The notes: a model not told the origin generated them from the letters alone. Counted from the stretch's first letter, positions 1 through 11,015 are shown. The stretch: DNA of 64,000 nucleotides from Saccharomycopsis malanga (GCA_004014935.1 CP025321.1:434001-498000); one strand, 5' to 3'. Program-made: numbers and translations.

Positions 1-37
1 AGTGGAGAAGAGTATTTTTTTTTTCCAATGACAAGAA

Positions 38-1303
38 TTAATCGTAATCTTGGTACAAGTTGTTGAGTAAAATCACGTCAGTGTTCAAAGAAATCTCGGC
101 AATATTATCCGATGTTTCGGAAACCACTTTAGCTTGTATTTGTAGCTGATGATCGAGTTTGACGCTTGATGATATGAAAGAGGAAAGGTCGTTTCTTATG
201 ATGCAATCATATATGGAAGGGTCAATTTCGTATTTGTAAAATACGCTGTTTTTGAATTTTATTTTTTTGAACTTGGTGAAATCAACAACGTAATTCAAAT
301 CACTTTTCCCAAGAAGACAATTGTTTTTGTTTCCCTCGAGGATAGATTTGCCACAACAGAAAGACACAAGGGAAAGTAAGTTAATTTTGAGCTCTGAAAT
401 TTTGAGCTTTTCGGGATACAAGTTGTTTTCTTCATATGGTTTTTTGTAGAGTTTCGCATAGAGTTCCTGGGCAGAGTATTGGGATATGAGAAAAAGATTG
501 ATGGAGTCTTTCAAGCTGTCAGGAACATTGAGCACTCCTTTGGCGAATTTATTATTGTTGACTTTAGCATGGGAAAATTCAACAGACAAGCTGAAAGGAC
601 AGTCGACATCAACAAATGGGTTAAAAGACAGAGAGGTTGGTGATGTTGATTTTCTAGCTCTGGAACTAAATCTTTTAAAAGATTTTAACTTGCTTTGACG
701 CTCAGCATCTAGAGAAGCTGCCCCACCGGTATTAAATCTTCCGGCTGTTATAGCATTGTATTTGAAGCTAAACGAGCTTTGGGTGACCGATCGAGGCATG
801 TTAGGGTTGTGTACTAAACTGTAGGAAGTGTATTGTGGGCTTGGCAAGAAATTGAAGAGATATGTAGCACTCATGGGAGATTTTGAGTTTTGCTTTTCAA
901 GCAAAGCATTGAGAGAATAGTCAATCTTTGTACTGGAATTATGGCCAACATATTTCATGCTGGGAGGAAGATTGAATGTTGTGTCTGAGCCAGAGTTTCC
1001 TGGCAACTGGAATTTAAATGGTATGCTGTACAGCCCACTTGTAAATGTTCTTTCAATTATCAATGCTAACGATTCGGTATATATGTTTCTGTTTTCACAA
1101 GTTACAAATGTTCCCTTTGAATCCAAAAGAATGGTAGAAGAAGTGGCATTGAGCTGGATATTCAATGACACAACCTTGAGCTTCTGCTTGGTTTTGAGCA
1201 TTATTTCGCCTTGTAGTATATCATGATTTGTAAAGAATTGCAGCAGATTTGGGGGATCATTGACCTTTATGGTCATTGAACAGGTATCAAGAAAATTAAG
1301 CAT
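38..1303 (-). CDS. Arrestin-like protein (paralogue 1)
   Basis: 421 aa, ATG at 1303. The first half carries an alpha-arrestin-type signature: an N-terminal beta-rich stretch, then LPPSMKYVG followed by a basic/polar segment and IDYSLNALLE, which matches the arrestin pattern LPPSF..G...I.Y.V.A. The C-terminal 60 residues (FYKYEIDPSIYDCIIRND ...) closely match the end of the gene at 2346-3764, so the two are tandem paralogues in the same orientation. Alpha-arrestins normally recruit Rsp5-type ubiquitin ligases to membrane cargo through PPxY motifs; I see no PPxY here. A cargo or partner cannot be named. The family assignment is fairly safe, the function open. Confidence 0.6.
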   Translation of the reverse strand: MLNFLDTCSMTIKVNDPPNLLQFFTNHDILQGEIMLKTKQKLKVVSLNIQLNATSSTILLDSKGTFVTCENRNIYTESLALIIERTFTSGLYSIPFKFQLPGNSGSDTTFNLPPSMKYVGHNSSTKIDYSLNALLEKQNSKSPMSATYLFNFLPSPQYTSYSLVHNPNMPRSVTQSSFSFKYNAITAGRFNTGGAASLDAERQSKLKSFKRFSSRARKSTSPTSLSFNPFVDVDCPFSLSVEFSHAKVNNNKFAKGVLNVPDSLKDSINLFLISQYSAQELYAKLYKKPYEENNLYPEKLKISELKINLLSLVSFCCGKSILEGNKNNCLLGKSDLNYVVDFTKFKKIKFKNSVFYKYEIDPSIYDCIIRNDLSSFISSSVKLDHQLQIQAKVVSETSDNIAEISLNTDVILLNNLYQDYD

Positions 1304-2345
1304 CGTTAAAGGAGGTTGCTGGGTATAATCTCGACAAGGAAAACTGTCAAAAAGATAACCGGAAAATCAGGATTCCTCTGTATAGAAATATAAAGGTTCG
1401 CATTTACATGTCTGGCTCTATATGCAAGGCACCTGGGGATGCCGCTTCATGCATCGGAATGTGTGTGCCATAAAATACACACTGTTGCTCTACAATGCGG
1501 ATACAAGTTGACGAATTATGAGGCAAAGCTCTAGAGATAAGACTTCACTTATTAGCTTGGAAAAGGTGATTGTATGTGTTGTTTAGAAAATTTGTAGGAA
1601 CACAAAATAATCAAGCCAACACGGTACATGCGTTCTGCTTCAAACGGGATTGAAAAGATTCAATGTCCTGTTAATTGTATCAAAGGTTCTTTAAAGCATA
1701 ATGATAGTGATGGTGAGGGCTAGACTTGTTTTGTATTTGTTGTACTAGTCTCATAAGCATATAGTTGTAAAATTTGTAATAAAATAATTACTACAACACT
1801 ATTTTATTAGAGTAGAAATGTACATTCTTTTACTATCGGTAAACACTGTAGTTTTATTCCTTCTTTATTTTATTGATCTCAATTACCATGGAGCTAACTG
1901 AAATAATATTATTTGCTTGTATATTATTTTTCCATATTACTTGCTGGCCAATTCGGTTAATAGCTATCATTTTTGCTATCATAGAAATGACAACATGTAT
2001 CATCGAATTTTAAATTACTTACTCATACTAATCCTGACAAGCTGTCAACTTGATAATTTACCAAGTTTAAGCCTACTTTTCCTTCAAAAGAAAAAAAAGC
2101 TATGATGATTTATATTGAAACGTTTTATCTAATCTAAGAAAAAATACTTAAAGGTACGAAAGAATGTATAGAGAAGCTAGGAAAACATGTCAGAAGAGGA
2201 ATAACGAAGAAAACGAAATAAAGGTTAACCAGGAGTTATAAAAAGATTAAGCAGGGAATTATGCCAACAAAAAAAAAATTTAAGAGCAGAGCAAAGCAGA
2301 GAAAAGAACAGAAAAGAACAGAAAAGAACAAAAAAGAACAGAAAA
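1304..2345. other. Intergenic region between the arrestin paralogues
   Basis: About 1 kb, AT-rich. It holds the promoter of the downstream paralogue and the 3' flank of the upstream one. I see no gene, tRNA or S1-type repeat in it. Its left-reading end holds the 10-bp tandem array listed separately. Confidence 0.6.
2301..2345. repeat. 10-bp tandem repeat in a 3' flank
   Basis: Four to five copies of gaaaagaaca, ending directly at the stop codon of the arrestin-like gene on the minus strand. In the transcript this would be a U/C-rich 3' UTR track. Confidence 0.75.
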
Positions 2346-3764
2346 TTAAGCAAGAATAACAACGTCTGTATTGATAGAAAACTTTCTGGATAATTTGGTA
2401 GCAGCAGAGCTAATTTCTCCACTAATTTGTAACTGGTATTGTCTTTCTGCATTACAGAACAGGAAGGAAGGTATGTCAGAGTCCACGAGGCAATTAAATA
2501 ATGAAGGATCAAGTTCGTATTGATAAAAAGAGCGGCATTCTTTTGTAATTTTCTGGAAACTCAAGAGATCAATATCATGAATGATTTTTTTCAAGTCCAA
2601 AAAGTTTTTGCAAGAGTATTCTGTGTTTGTAGAGCTCATAGTTTTAGAAGTAGTAGTCATTGCCAAATTAATTTGCAAGCAAGTTAGGAAAAACTTGTCT
2701 AAAGACAGCAATTCCTGGGTGTTATCTTCCGAGGAGTCTATTATATCTTTGAACAAATCAAATGGAGAGACAGGAGAAGTGAGGAAGATTCTCATATGTT
2801 GAGCCAAAGCTCCCCTATGTTTTAACACGCCTTTTTCGTCAAAGTTTTTGTAGACGTTTTGATAAAAGGTCACCGAAATGTTCAAAGGAACCAGATAGTT
2901 GTATTTCTCCTTAGATCCAAAGAGCTCCTTGACGGCAGAAAAGTTGTGAGGTTTCAGCAGCACCGAGGACAGACTAGAGGCATAGCTAACAAACGAGTCC
3001 ATTCGGTAAAGGGTGTCAGTGGGTGACGAGGAGCCTGATCCCGGAGGAAATTGAGGCGAGGAGTTGAGTTTATATCTTGGGGAAGAAATATAACTATTAT
3101 GTGGTGTTTCTGTGATTCTTGGTGGGCTATCAACTTTGAATATATAATTCAAAGAGGACTCTCTGAAAGACTTTACAAAAGCATTAGAGTGAGAAACAGA
3201 AAATGCAGCATACAAAGAAGTAGGAATGAACGTAACTTGGGCAGAATCCACTAATCCCAATTTGTTACCACTTCTTTCCATATAAGCTCTTACACTGTAT
3301 TGGATCTCGAGGTTGGATTTGGTGCCATCGAATTTGAACGAAGGAGGAAGTCCCTCACGGTTGTCTGATGCTCCTTGAAGCGTTTTCTTCATATTACAGT
3401 CTCCGACGCAGGGAAGCTGAAGATCTGAGCCTGGAACCCTAAGATTCACTTTAAAAACATGGTTTCCTGGAGGTAAAACCTGCTCAATCTTTCCTAACAG
3501 AGGATCCTCTTCTAATAGTACATTTTCCACCTTGACACAATAATGTCTCTCGGCGCAGTTGAAAGTCGAATTGACAACAGCATCTGGATTTGACGACGTG
3601 CAAAGACCATAAAAAACAACCTTTAAAGACTTGTAGAGAATCTTTGAGTTTGACTGCAAACAAACTGTACCAGTTATAATATCGTTGTTGGTGAAATATG
3701 ATCTGCCTGAAGGAGCATTCACATGCAACTGCAATGCCACTTTTTTCTTGTCACCCCAAAGCAT
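2346..3764 (-). CDS. Arrestin-like protein (paralogue 2)
   Basis: 472 aa, ATG at 3764. It has the same architecture as its neighbour at 38-1303: an N-terminal arrestin fold region (TNNDIITGTVCLQSNSKILY), a central LPPSFKFDG followed by LEIQYSVRAYMERSG, and a shared C-terminal block (FYQYELDPSLFNCLVDSDIP). A Ser/Pro-rich stretch around residues 215-260 may be a flexible insert. No PPxY ligase-binding motif is visible. The tandem arrangement suggests local duplication followed by strong divergence. A role in nutrient-transporter trafficking or signalling would be inference only. Confidence 0.6.
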   Translation of the reverse strand: MLWGDKKKVALQLHVNAPSGRSYFTNNDIITGTVCLQSNSKILYKSLKVVFYGLCTSSNPDAVVNSTFNCAERHYCVKVENVLLEEDPLLGKIEQVLPPGNHVFKVNLRVPGSDLQLPCVGDCNMKKTLQGASDNREGLPPSFKFDGTKSNLEIQYSVRAYMERSGNKLGLVDSAQVTFIPTSLYAAFSVSHSNAFVKSFRESSLNYIFKVDSPPRITETPHNSYISSPRYKLNSSPQFPPGSGSSSPTDTLYRMDSFVSYASSLSSVLLKPHNFSAVKELFGSKEKYNYLVPLNISVTFYQNVYKNFDEKGVLKHRGALAQHMRIFLTSPVSPFDLFKDIIDSSEDNTQELLSLDKFFLTCLQINLAMTTTSKTMSSTNTEYSCKNFLDLKKIIHDIDLLSFQKITKECRSFYQYELDPSLFNCLVDSDIPSFLFCNAERQYQLQISGEISSAATKLSRKFSINTDVVILA

Positions 3765-4692
3765 TTCAATTGTTTCTATAATATATGGTTATAAACCTGT
3801 CTCTAATAAATCGCTGTGTCAAATCTACCTATAAAAAATGTTTATATTCAACTTGTCTTTCCAGAAGAATTATGCCAAAAATCAGTACACTGCCCATTAT
3901 ATATAAAAACATGCAGATATGTCTTTGGCAAATGCAATTACATAGCAAAAGTAGCTAAATTCTTAACATGTTCAAGCGAAACATCTCTATTGTATCGCTA
4001 CGGTTTACCCCAAAACGGTAACTCAAGTTACCGTCAAAAGCGCCCTTCTGCATGTCCAGGCGCTCAGACATGCTGCAAGGCTGGAGAACAATGCACGCAC
4101 GCGCGCCGAGAAAATATTTATTATGATAGATCTGCATGAAGACGCTATCGGTGATTATGGACGGTCGGCACTGCTGCATGGTTCCATGCAAGACGTGCAG
4201 CCTCGCCTGGAAATCAAAATACACACCGAAAGGCCTGGGGTGTCCTTATCAACTGATAGCACCTAAGACTCCTCTTGATTGGGCAGCACCTATCAAGACA
4301 TAGATGCAGAAACAAACATCAAATACGAGCCTTTTTCTGCTTTCTTTCCAGACTTATATGTCAAGACAACACCAGTGACAGCCTTTTTTTTACCGAAACC
4401 AGCTTATCCTTTCACCTATGATTATCTATTAATTATAACATCACTATCATACTGCTTTGCAGGAAAAGTTGCAGAAAACAGATATAACGACAATCCTCCT
4501 GGCGCCTCTCAAAAGAAATACAGGCTCAGATGGCTGTGCACTATTTTGCTAAATTAGGTATTCGGTAAGGGCATCCTACTAGCATAAACAATATATTGTC
4601 AGTAGAAACTTGCAAAATTTAAGCGCAAAAAACAATTGAAGCCCTTCTATGTAAATCATAAAAAAGTAAAAAAGAACAATAAATAAAAAAAA

Positions 4693-4766
4693 CGACCTCG
4701 GTGAGGGTCGAACTCACGATCTTGCGATTAACAGTCGCACGCCTTAGCCAACTTGGCCACGAAGTC
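4693..4766 (-). tRNA. tRNA-Asn(GTT), minus-strand copy
   Basis: 74 nt, no intron. The acceptor stem GACTTCG pairs with CGAGGTC (one G-T pair). The D-arm is GCCAAGTTGGCTAAGGC, the anticodon GTT (complement at 4730-4732) sits in the loop of the CGACT/TCG.. arm, and the T-loop is GTTCGAC. A T-rich Pol III terminator follows on the minus strand at 4681-4692. It is identical over its full length to the plus-strand gene at 4862-4935. Confidence 0.97.
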
Positions 4767-4861
4767 ACTTACTTTTCTTATAGGGTTTTAACTGTATGTT
4801 ATAATGTGAACTGGCGCTTTGGCACCAACACCCCTCAACAAAAATCATTTAAAATCGTAAT

Positions 4862-4935
4862 GACTTCGTGGCCAAGTTGGCTAAGGCGTGCGACTGTTAA
4901 TCGCAAGATCGTGAGTTCGACCCTCACCGAGGTCG
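4862..4935 (+). tRNA. tRNA-Asn(GTT), plus-strand copy
   Basis: 74 nt, no intron; anticodon GTT at 4896-4898. A poly-T terminator lies just downstream (4936-4948). With the copy at 4693-4766 it forms a head-to-head pair, identical over 74 nt and separated by 95 bp. Confidence 0.97.
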
Positions 4936-4960
4936 TTTATTTTTTTTTGCTTATTGTTCC

Positions 4961-5244
4961 CTAGTTTTAATATTAAGCCGAGTTTGTATTGATTGGAGAA
5001 TGGGTGAAACGTAGACTAACTATATAAAAAGGAGAAGAGAAGACTAAAAAAAGGAAGAAATGGATTCTCAAATAGTTGTTAGAACAGGGAGATACCAGAA
5101 TGGTAATCAAATGGGATGACAACTGTGTAGACTTATAAAAAGAAGGAAGAAAAGGGAGTGACAGGCATTCTTGGATACCGCTGATGAAGTCTACGTTTCA
5201 ACCATTCTCCAATCAATACAAACTCATCTTAATATTACACTAGT
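4961..5244. mobile_element. LTR-derived fossil with inverted ends
   Basis: The core is 4966-5239. Its first 52 bp and last 52 bp are near-perfect inverted copies of the start of the LTR family also seen at 22906-23141 and 32064-32326 (TGTAATATTAAG.. type end). It is flanked on both sides by CTAGT, which looks like a 5-bp target duplication, and lies 25 bp downstream of a tRNA-Asn gene. No coding content. It is an old, non-coding remnant. Confidence 0.6.
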
Positions 5245-5526
5245 GGTGTCTTGCTAATTTACTGACTAATACTCATCATATACTTTTTAACTCAGTAGAT
5301 ATTAATTTATGTTTATTACGTAGTGAAAAAATTAGGGCATGAAAAGAGGAACGTGTAATGATGGCAGAATTGGCAATAAAAAAGTGATAATAAGGAATAT
5401 TTCTATGAAACAAAGTGGAAATAAAGCCGAATGACTGTAAATATTGCAAGGAAAGCTGAGGAAAGGTTCTGAAGACGGATCTTATTATAATATAGTATAG
5501 GATTTTATGTAATATATTTGAATAGC

Positions 5527-8193
5527 TCAAGAAGCCAGGCGTTCGGTGTCGTGGGATAACATATTCTGTCTTTCAGTGTGCAAAATATGCAAATCTTCAA
5601 CGTCCAATTCAAACATAAATAGTCTTCTGGACCGCTTGACCTTTCTCTTGGCTAAGGATTCGTATATATTTAATTGTTGATCGAATGAGTTTGACATTTC
5701 TACGATGTCATTGGTTGCGTCATTAGAAGGGTGAGTAGTATGCTGATCAGGGCAGCTCAGTTTGGACTCCAGGATTCTGGCGTCATGTTCGTTCTGGTCA
5801 ACATGAAGAGGTTTTTTCGAGTAATTTTGCGGCTCATCGTTTTTGTAGAGATATTGTTTTAAAGAAAAGTCCTGACTCGATGTGAGTTTTTCAAAGTCAA
5901 AGGTGTTGAAATCAAAAGGTTGATTAGTTGACTGTTGGCAGGGTTTGAGGGTCAATGTGTCTTCAAGGAGTTTTCTATTATAATCTATTTGGCGTTGAGT
6001 CAATCCTCTGTAACAGAAATTGTTTTTCGTGAGAAAGTCATCTATAGTGTACTCTGGTTTGATATGTGGATAATTTGTGTTTGCAATAGTGAGTTTGTAT
6101 ATTTTCGAGTCCTGGTCTTCTTCGATGGTTGCTACGGGGTCACATCTGGTCTCTGCGCTCACGCTGAGGTTGAGACATATATGAATCCAGACATTCATGC
6201 GGTCTTCCAAAAAACTACTGAGTCTTACCAAATAGACAGAGAGGTCTTTTAAAGAGACTTTCGCGTCAAAGTTTGAGCTTTCTTCAGGTGTCAAAGTTTC
6301 CAGCTGTCCCGATTCTACTTGAGCAATGCTATGGTGATCAAAGCTTTCGATATTTAGTTGTGAGCACAAGTCACAGCGAGGAATGTTTAAAGTGTTGTAA
6401 TTTATGGCAAAAAAATGTATCATTTTCGGAAACAAACTCTCGAGAATTCTGGAGAAGGCGTAATAATACATTTGGATCACCTTGTGGAAATCAGCAATCC
6501 GGGCCGTTTGGAGAGTGGATTCTGTAGGATGATATTTTGTCAGAAGCAATTCAAATGGCGCCAGAATAGACCATTCTTTCCAGACATACATATATAGAGA
6601 AAACGAATAAGAGTCGTCCTGATGAGATTGAAGTTTGGATTTCAAGGCGTTGACAAACAGAGTCAAAAAGTTGCAGAGATTCCAGAAACACTGTACAAAG
6701 TTGTCGTTAGCATCAGGAGAATCGGACTCATTGAAGACGTTCTTGGCAATCTTGGCAAAAATTGCCACAGACTGAGAGAACTCGTCAAAGAGCTTAGTGT
6801 TGTAGGAGCTAATACGTTTGAAGATGGAACAGAAATGCAATGTGTTGAGAATGAACTTTGTAGAAGGGAAACGCATTACATTAATTTTTCCATGAATGAA
6901 TTTGCGGTCAATCAACTCGAGATACAAACCGATTCCAGATTTCATGGATTTTATGAAGGAATAAGCATTGTCCTCTTCACATAAGACAGCAAATGGTAGT
7001 AAAGTGACGGAGTTCATGATATCGGCCAAACTGGCGTTGATTTCTTCAACAGACGTGTTAGCGGTGATGGCAGTCAATTTGCCAAAAGTGTGAAGCCTTA
7101 AAAGATTTAAAGCTTTACCATAGTACACTTTACCGTAGTAATCCAACTGCTTGCACTTGATAGTTTGGCCAGCCTTTGCTTTACGGGAGATCAACACAGT
7201 CGCCCAATGTAGAAATATATAGCAGATGACCTTTCCAGAGACACTTTCGTTTGTATCGGAGCCAGGCTTGGAGATATAGTCACAGCTCTTGAGAACATTG
7301 AAAAAGAAGGCTGCCTGGTATATGCCGTAGGGCTCTCCATTGTAGTTTTCGGCAATGATAGGCCGGAGATCCAACAGAGGATTAGTTATGATGTCATCGA
7401 AGAACTTGTAGGACGGCTGCTGTTCGTAATCAATTGTTTCAAAGGTCATTGCTATGGGAAGGCTTCCGGGCAAGGCCTTGCGACAAGGCTTTTCCTCGCG
7501 GGCGGTGAACAGTACGGGTTTGGGAGGCGCTGGGGGGAAATAGCTGGAAAAGCTGGGCAAAGGAGGCGGTTTGGACGGAAACGGGGTGTACGAAAGAGAG
7601 GGCATGTGTGGCCTTTGGGCGGAAACCAGCGGGGGAGGGGAGCTGTAGGGCAGGGCAAAGTTTATAGGAGGGAGAATGACTTTTTTTTGGGGCACAATTG
7701 GTTGGATGGGAGGATAAGCAGCGGGGAGCGGTTGTGGAAGCGGTTGTGGAAGCGGCTGTGGAAGCGAAGGGGGCACAGGGGGCAGTATGTAGGAAGGCCC
7801 TTGGAAATGGCCAGGATTGTACAGTATTGGTGGGTTGTGGAGATACATGGGCTCAGGAAGCAGGGCAGATTCATTGGAATTGTCAATCCTATAAAAATCA
7901 CTCATCAAAACAACCATTCTGGCCTTTTCTTCCGCAGCCTGCTGGATGCGGATCCTGTTCTTCTCTGCCTCAGAAAGATCAAGATAGGGGCAATGAAACT
8001 TCATCTTGATACAGTTCTGGCAAGTAGGCAAGGTCTCGTCGCAGCGTACCTTTCGCTTCTTGCACTTCAAACATCCGTTGTGGGAGTTCTTATGCTTCCG
8101 ACGCTTTCTCTTGCTGTTCTCAGCAGCCCCGGGATTCTCCCTCGAAGACATCATGTCGTGAGGCTTCTCAGAACCAACAGTCTGGCTGGTCAT
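5527..8193 (-). CDS. Zn(II)2Cys6 transcription factor
   Basis: 888 aa, ATG at 8193. A binuclear zinc cluster occupies residues 41-68: Cys41, 44, 51, 58, 61 and 68 in C-x2-C-x6-C-x6-C-x2-C-x6-C spacing. A strongly basic stretch (KRKRRKHKNSHNG) comes just before it. The style of this N-terminus resembles sterol-type regulators (Upc2/Ecm22 group), but I would not assign orthology. A Pro-rich region follows (about 120-240, including a PLPQ repeat encoded by a 12-bp DNA repeat near 7730-7770). The long middle region probably corresponds to a fungal regulatory domain, and a Lys/Arg-rich segment lies near the C-terminus. Target genes are unknown. Confidence 0.88.
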   Translation of the reverse strand: MTSQTVGSEKPHDMMSSRENPGAAENSKRKRRKHKNSHNGCLKCKKRKVRCDETLPTCQNCIKMKFHCPYLDLSEAEKNRIRIQQAAEEKARMVVLMSDFYRIDNSNESALLPEPMYLHNPPILYNPGHFQGPSYILPPVPPSLPQPLPQPLPQPLPAAYPPIQPIVPQKKVILPPINFALPYSSPPPLVSAQRPHMPSLSYTPFPSKPPPLPSFSSYFPPAPPKPVLFTAREEKPCRKALPGSLPIAMTFETIDYEQQPSYKFFDDIITNPLLDLRPIIAENYNGEPYGIYQAAFFFNVLKSCDYISKPGSDTNESVSGKVICYIFLHWATVLISRKAKAGQTIKCKQLDYYGKVYYGKALNLLRLHTFGKLTAITANTSVEEINASLADIMNSVTLLPFAVLCEEDNAYSFIKSMKSGIGLYLELIDRKFIHGKINVMRFPSTKFILNTLHFCSIFKRISSYNTKLFDEFSQSVAIFAKIAKNVFNESDSPDANDNFVQCFWNLCNFLTLFVNALKSKLQSHQDDSYSFSLYMYVWKEWSILAPFELLLTKYHPTESTLQTARIADFHKVIQMYYYAFSRILESLFPKMIHFFAINYNTLNIPRCDLCSQLNIESFDHHSIAQVESGQLETLTPEESSNFDAKVSLKDLSVYLVRLSSFLEDRMNVWIHICLNLSVSAETRCDPVATIEEDQDSKIYKLTIANTNYPHIKPEYTIDDFLTKNNFCYRGLTQRQIDYNRKLLEDTLTLKPCQQSTNQPFDFNTFDFEKLTSSQDFSLKQYLYKNDEPQNYSKKPLHVDQNEHDARILESKLSCPDQHTTHPSNDATNDIVEMSNSFDQQLNIYESLAKRKVKRSRRLFMFELDVEDLHILHTERQNMLSHDTERLAS

Positions 8194-10105
8194 TGACAGT
8201 GTCCTGCTTTGTCACCTTGGCTGGTCTCTGGATGTCGTCGTAGCTCTATTTATTTTTTCTCCTGGTCGCACTCCTCCAAGACCGACCAGCTCGAAATACG
8301 GCTGGCCAACCTAGTTATTACGGTGCGAAGAGGAAAAACGGCGTCGATCCCGGCCGGCAACTTGGTTCAGTATGGAAAGCCACTGGCAAAATGAGCTAGC
8401 TGTTGGCTCCGTAGTTTACTACAGTTACTACTCTTGGGACGGTTATAATTACAGCTTGATCTGATAAATGTCATCTGAAAAAATACTGACTTATTAACTA
8501 TTACTACTATTAATTATAGTTTGTAGTCTTAAGCTTTTATCAGACAAATCTGCTACATTTGAAGAGCAGCTAGTGGATTATAGTTTCTAGCTTAGTGAAT
8601 AATTCCCAACAAATTATTGGTCAAATTCATTTTTTTTGCATTACGTACGCAATTGTTATTGATTGTAGCTCATAATTAACAGCCACTAACATCTACAACT
8701 ACTAGCAACTATCAAGAACTCTCATAAATGCCATCTAAGGGTATCGAAACCTACACCCTGTAAATATCAGTCTGTATCCACTCCCTCATGAGCTCCATGC
8801 GCTTTCACGCCTCTACACTTCACCTTCAAGCCTTTCCGTCTGACTACATGAATCAATTTGTCAAACTGCTGATTCTTGGACAACTACTGAGTGTGGCTCT
8901 CCCTATTCGCCATTATTGGCAGGTCTCCATCATTGCCAGTAATTGCTTCGCTGCGTGTATATGCATGGATATGCATGCGAGTGAAATCGCCGCAGTGTGA
9001 TCTCATGATATCTACGATTTATCACATATTACTGCAGTAGAGCACTTTACAAGACGTCTGGTTGTCAGACATGTCAACCCATCAAGACTTACTACGCCGT
9101 AGAACTTCCTTAACGGTTCTGATCTTTTTATGAAAAATTTGTCTTGGATCGCTCTTCTAAATGCCTTGTTCAGAGTGTCTCAAACAAGCCAAAACATACT
9201 TTTATCCTGCAATTTTAGCCTTGTAGATGCCCTATGCTTAAAAGGTTACCAAGCAAATATACCTAATCGCTTTTTGTAGCAGAGTTGCTGGATTTGCAGC
9301 AGCAGCCTCTTGTAGGTTTATATTATAATAGAAAAAGTATACATTTCACAGGCTATTTCCTAATTTGTTCATACTTATTTCTTCATAATTGGAAAAATCA
9401 TGACAACTTACGAGCCTTCCGCGACCGTTTAGCTACATGAGATAGTTTTGAATAGTACTTATCAACATAATTTTTAGCTAGGAGATAAAATACAATTCAT
9501 TACATGTATAATTGTGCTCATAATAAGGATATTTCTGTGCATGGATTGTAAGTATCTTTTTATCATTATTGTTTTTATGATTTTGCAAAATTTAATTGTA
9601 AAGAGTGTGCTCAAAGCACTAATTAATTAGGTATCCCAGTTGACAAACCTCAACCAGCGGCCACACTTACCAGTCAATTATATATGGTAAATTAAAAAGA
9701 CATGATAAAACCTGGTTACAGAACATTTAACACTTTTGTAGCTAAACACATGTTGAATGGTTTTAATATGTCTGAAAAATATACATTTATTATATCAAAG
9801 TTATGGTATTCAACAAAAGCGGCTATTACTACAGAGGTACTGTTGACTTCACATTGTTTATTGCGAAATAATTCAATAATAAAAAAAATTGGTTCGATTT
9901 GAATAAATATAGTTGCAGTCCAACTTCCATGTATTAACTTTGAGACCTTTCAACTTGATGCCAGATAAAATTGTATGGATGTGTTTTATACATCTGTATT
10001 TAGGCTTCTCATATCTCCAACAATTATTCATAGACTTCAACATAATTACATTTGATGGTGATACCCTTTCAACATTCCTGATATGATTGATATAAAAAGC
10101 ACATT
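8194..10105. other. Long intergenic region
   Basis: 1.9 kb between the zinc-cluster gene and PSF3. The part next to 8193 is presumably the regulator's promoter. Only short, unsupported reading frames occur, and I see no tRNA, S1/S2 copy or clear structured RNA. A degenerate B-box-like string near 8739-8752 is too weak to call. Confidence 0.5.
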
Positions 10106-10764
10106 TCAACTATTGAGCCAGTTTTTCGCATCCTTGTGAGATACTGTACATATCTTATGAATGTCCTTTTCCAAGTCGTCCAAGCCATGAATAAACTTGT
10201 TGATTTCTTCATTGGCATTTGTGTTGAAAGAGTAATCATTAATAATAATGCTTCGTTCTTTTAGCATCTGCTGGATCACTTCTACAAACTCTGCGTCCTG
10301 GAACCAGAATCCCCATCGTTCGGCTAACCTGTAGTAGTTTGCCAATATGGAACGGAGAGCAAGGCTGGTGCTATTGGACTTTATTGAATTCATTACTTTC
10401 TTGTTGAAAGCGTCTGGTTTTATTAGATCTAGTAATCTGACTTCATCATCATCTTCTGACATGATGGGTATCCCTGATAAGATACCTGCTAGCCATATTG
10501 GCAATTCTAGCTTTGTATTTTGTGAAATCTGTCCATATTAATATTCTTGAAATTCTGTAAAATGGATCCAAATCATACTTACGCTCTCATTTCCTGTATC
10601 CTCGAGAAAGCCCAAACCCTGAACATTAATATTGAATTTGCACGGAATTCTCTACATCGCGTCTTGTCAGTACGCCTCACCTGCTTATTTAACGCACAAA
10701 TACTTTAACATACCTCGTTTTCTGCTATTATATCGTCTATATCATAATAATCACTCGATGCCAT
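10106..10764 (-). CDS. PSF3: GINS complex subunit Psf3, three exons
   Basis: A 180-aa protein from exons 10764-10714, 10651-10583 and 10528-10106. Exon 1 gives MASSDYYDIDDIIAENE and exon 2 RIPCKFNINVQGLGFLED.., matching the Psf3 N-terminus. Exon 3 holds LPIWLAGIL, the KVMNSIKSN region and a C-terminus ending KDAKNWLNS. Both junctions restore frame (phase 0). Intron 1 (62 nt) has donor GTATGT, branch TACTGAC and acceptor TAG; intron 2 (54 nt) has donor GTAAGT, a TATTAAT-like branch and acceptor CAG. Psf3 is one of four GINS subunits of the CMG helicase needed for DNA replication. It is divergent from NOP8 across about 250 bp. Confidence 0.92.
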
Positions 10765-11015
10765 AATTAAAACACGTTTCATATACCGGTAATCACTATA
10801 TAAATCAATCAAAACAACCCCTCAATTTCTGATAACAATTCAATTACTACTTCATTACCGCGTATATGGCTCCTAAAAATAGTTATGAGCCCGGATCTAA
10901 TCTAAAAATTTTTTTTAGGTTATATAGTGGTTATATAGTGGATGATGTACTTAAAAAGGTTAATGAAAGCCAGAGTGCTGAGTAATACCAGAAGGTTTTT
11001 TTAGCTATTAGAAGT
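10765..11015. promoter_or_regulatory. Shared divergent PSF3/NOP8 promoter
   Basis: 250 bp between two start codons. It contains an AAAAATTTTTTTT tract near 10905-10918, resembling the ribosome-biogenesis RRPE element expected for NOP8, and a 12-bp direct duplication (ggttatatagtg, 10919-10942). The regulatory role is inferred. Confidence 0.4.

Noticed and set aside
4279-4557. 92-codon frame next to the tRNA genes
   Set aside because: It begins at TTG rather than ATG and has no recognisable domain.
8788-10109. Several 66-78 codon frames in the 1.9 kb intergenic region
   Set aside because: Mutually overlapping or isolated, without motifs; no support as genes.
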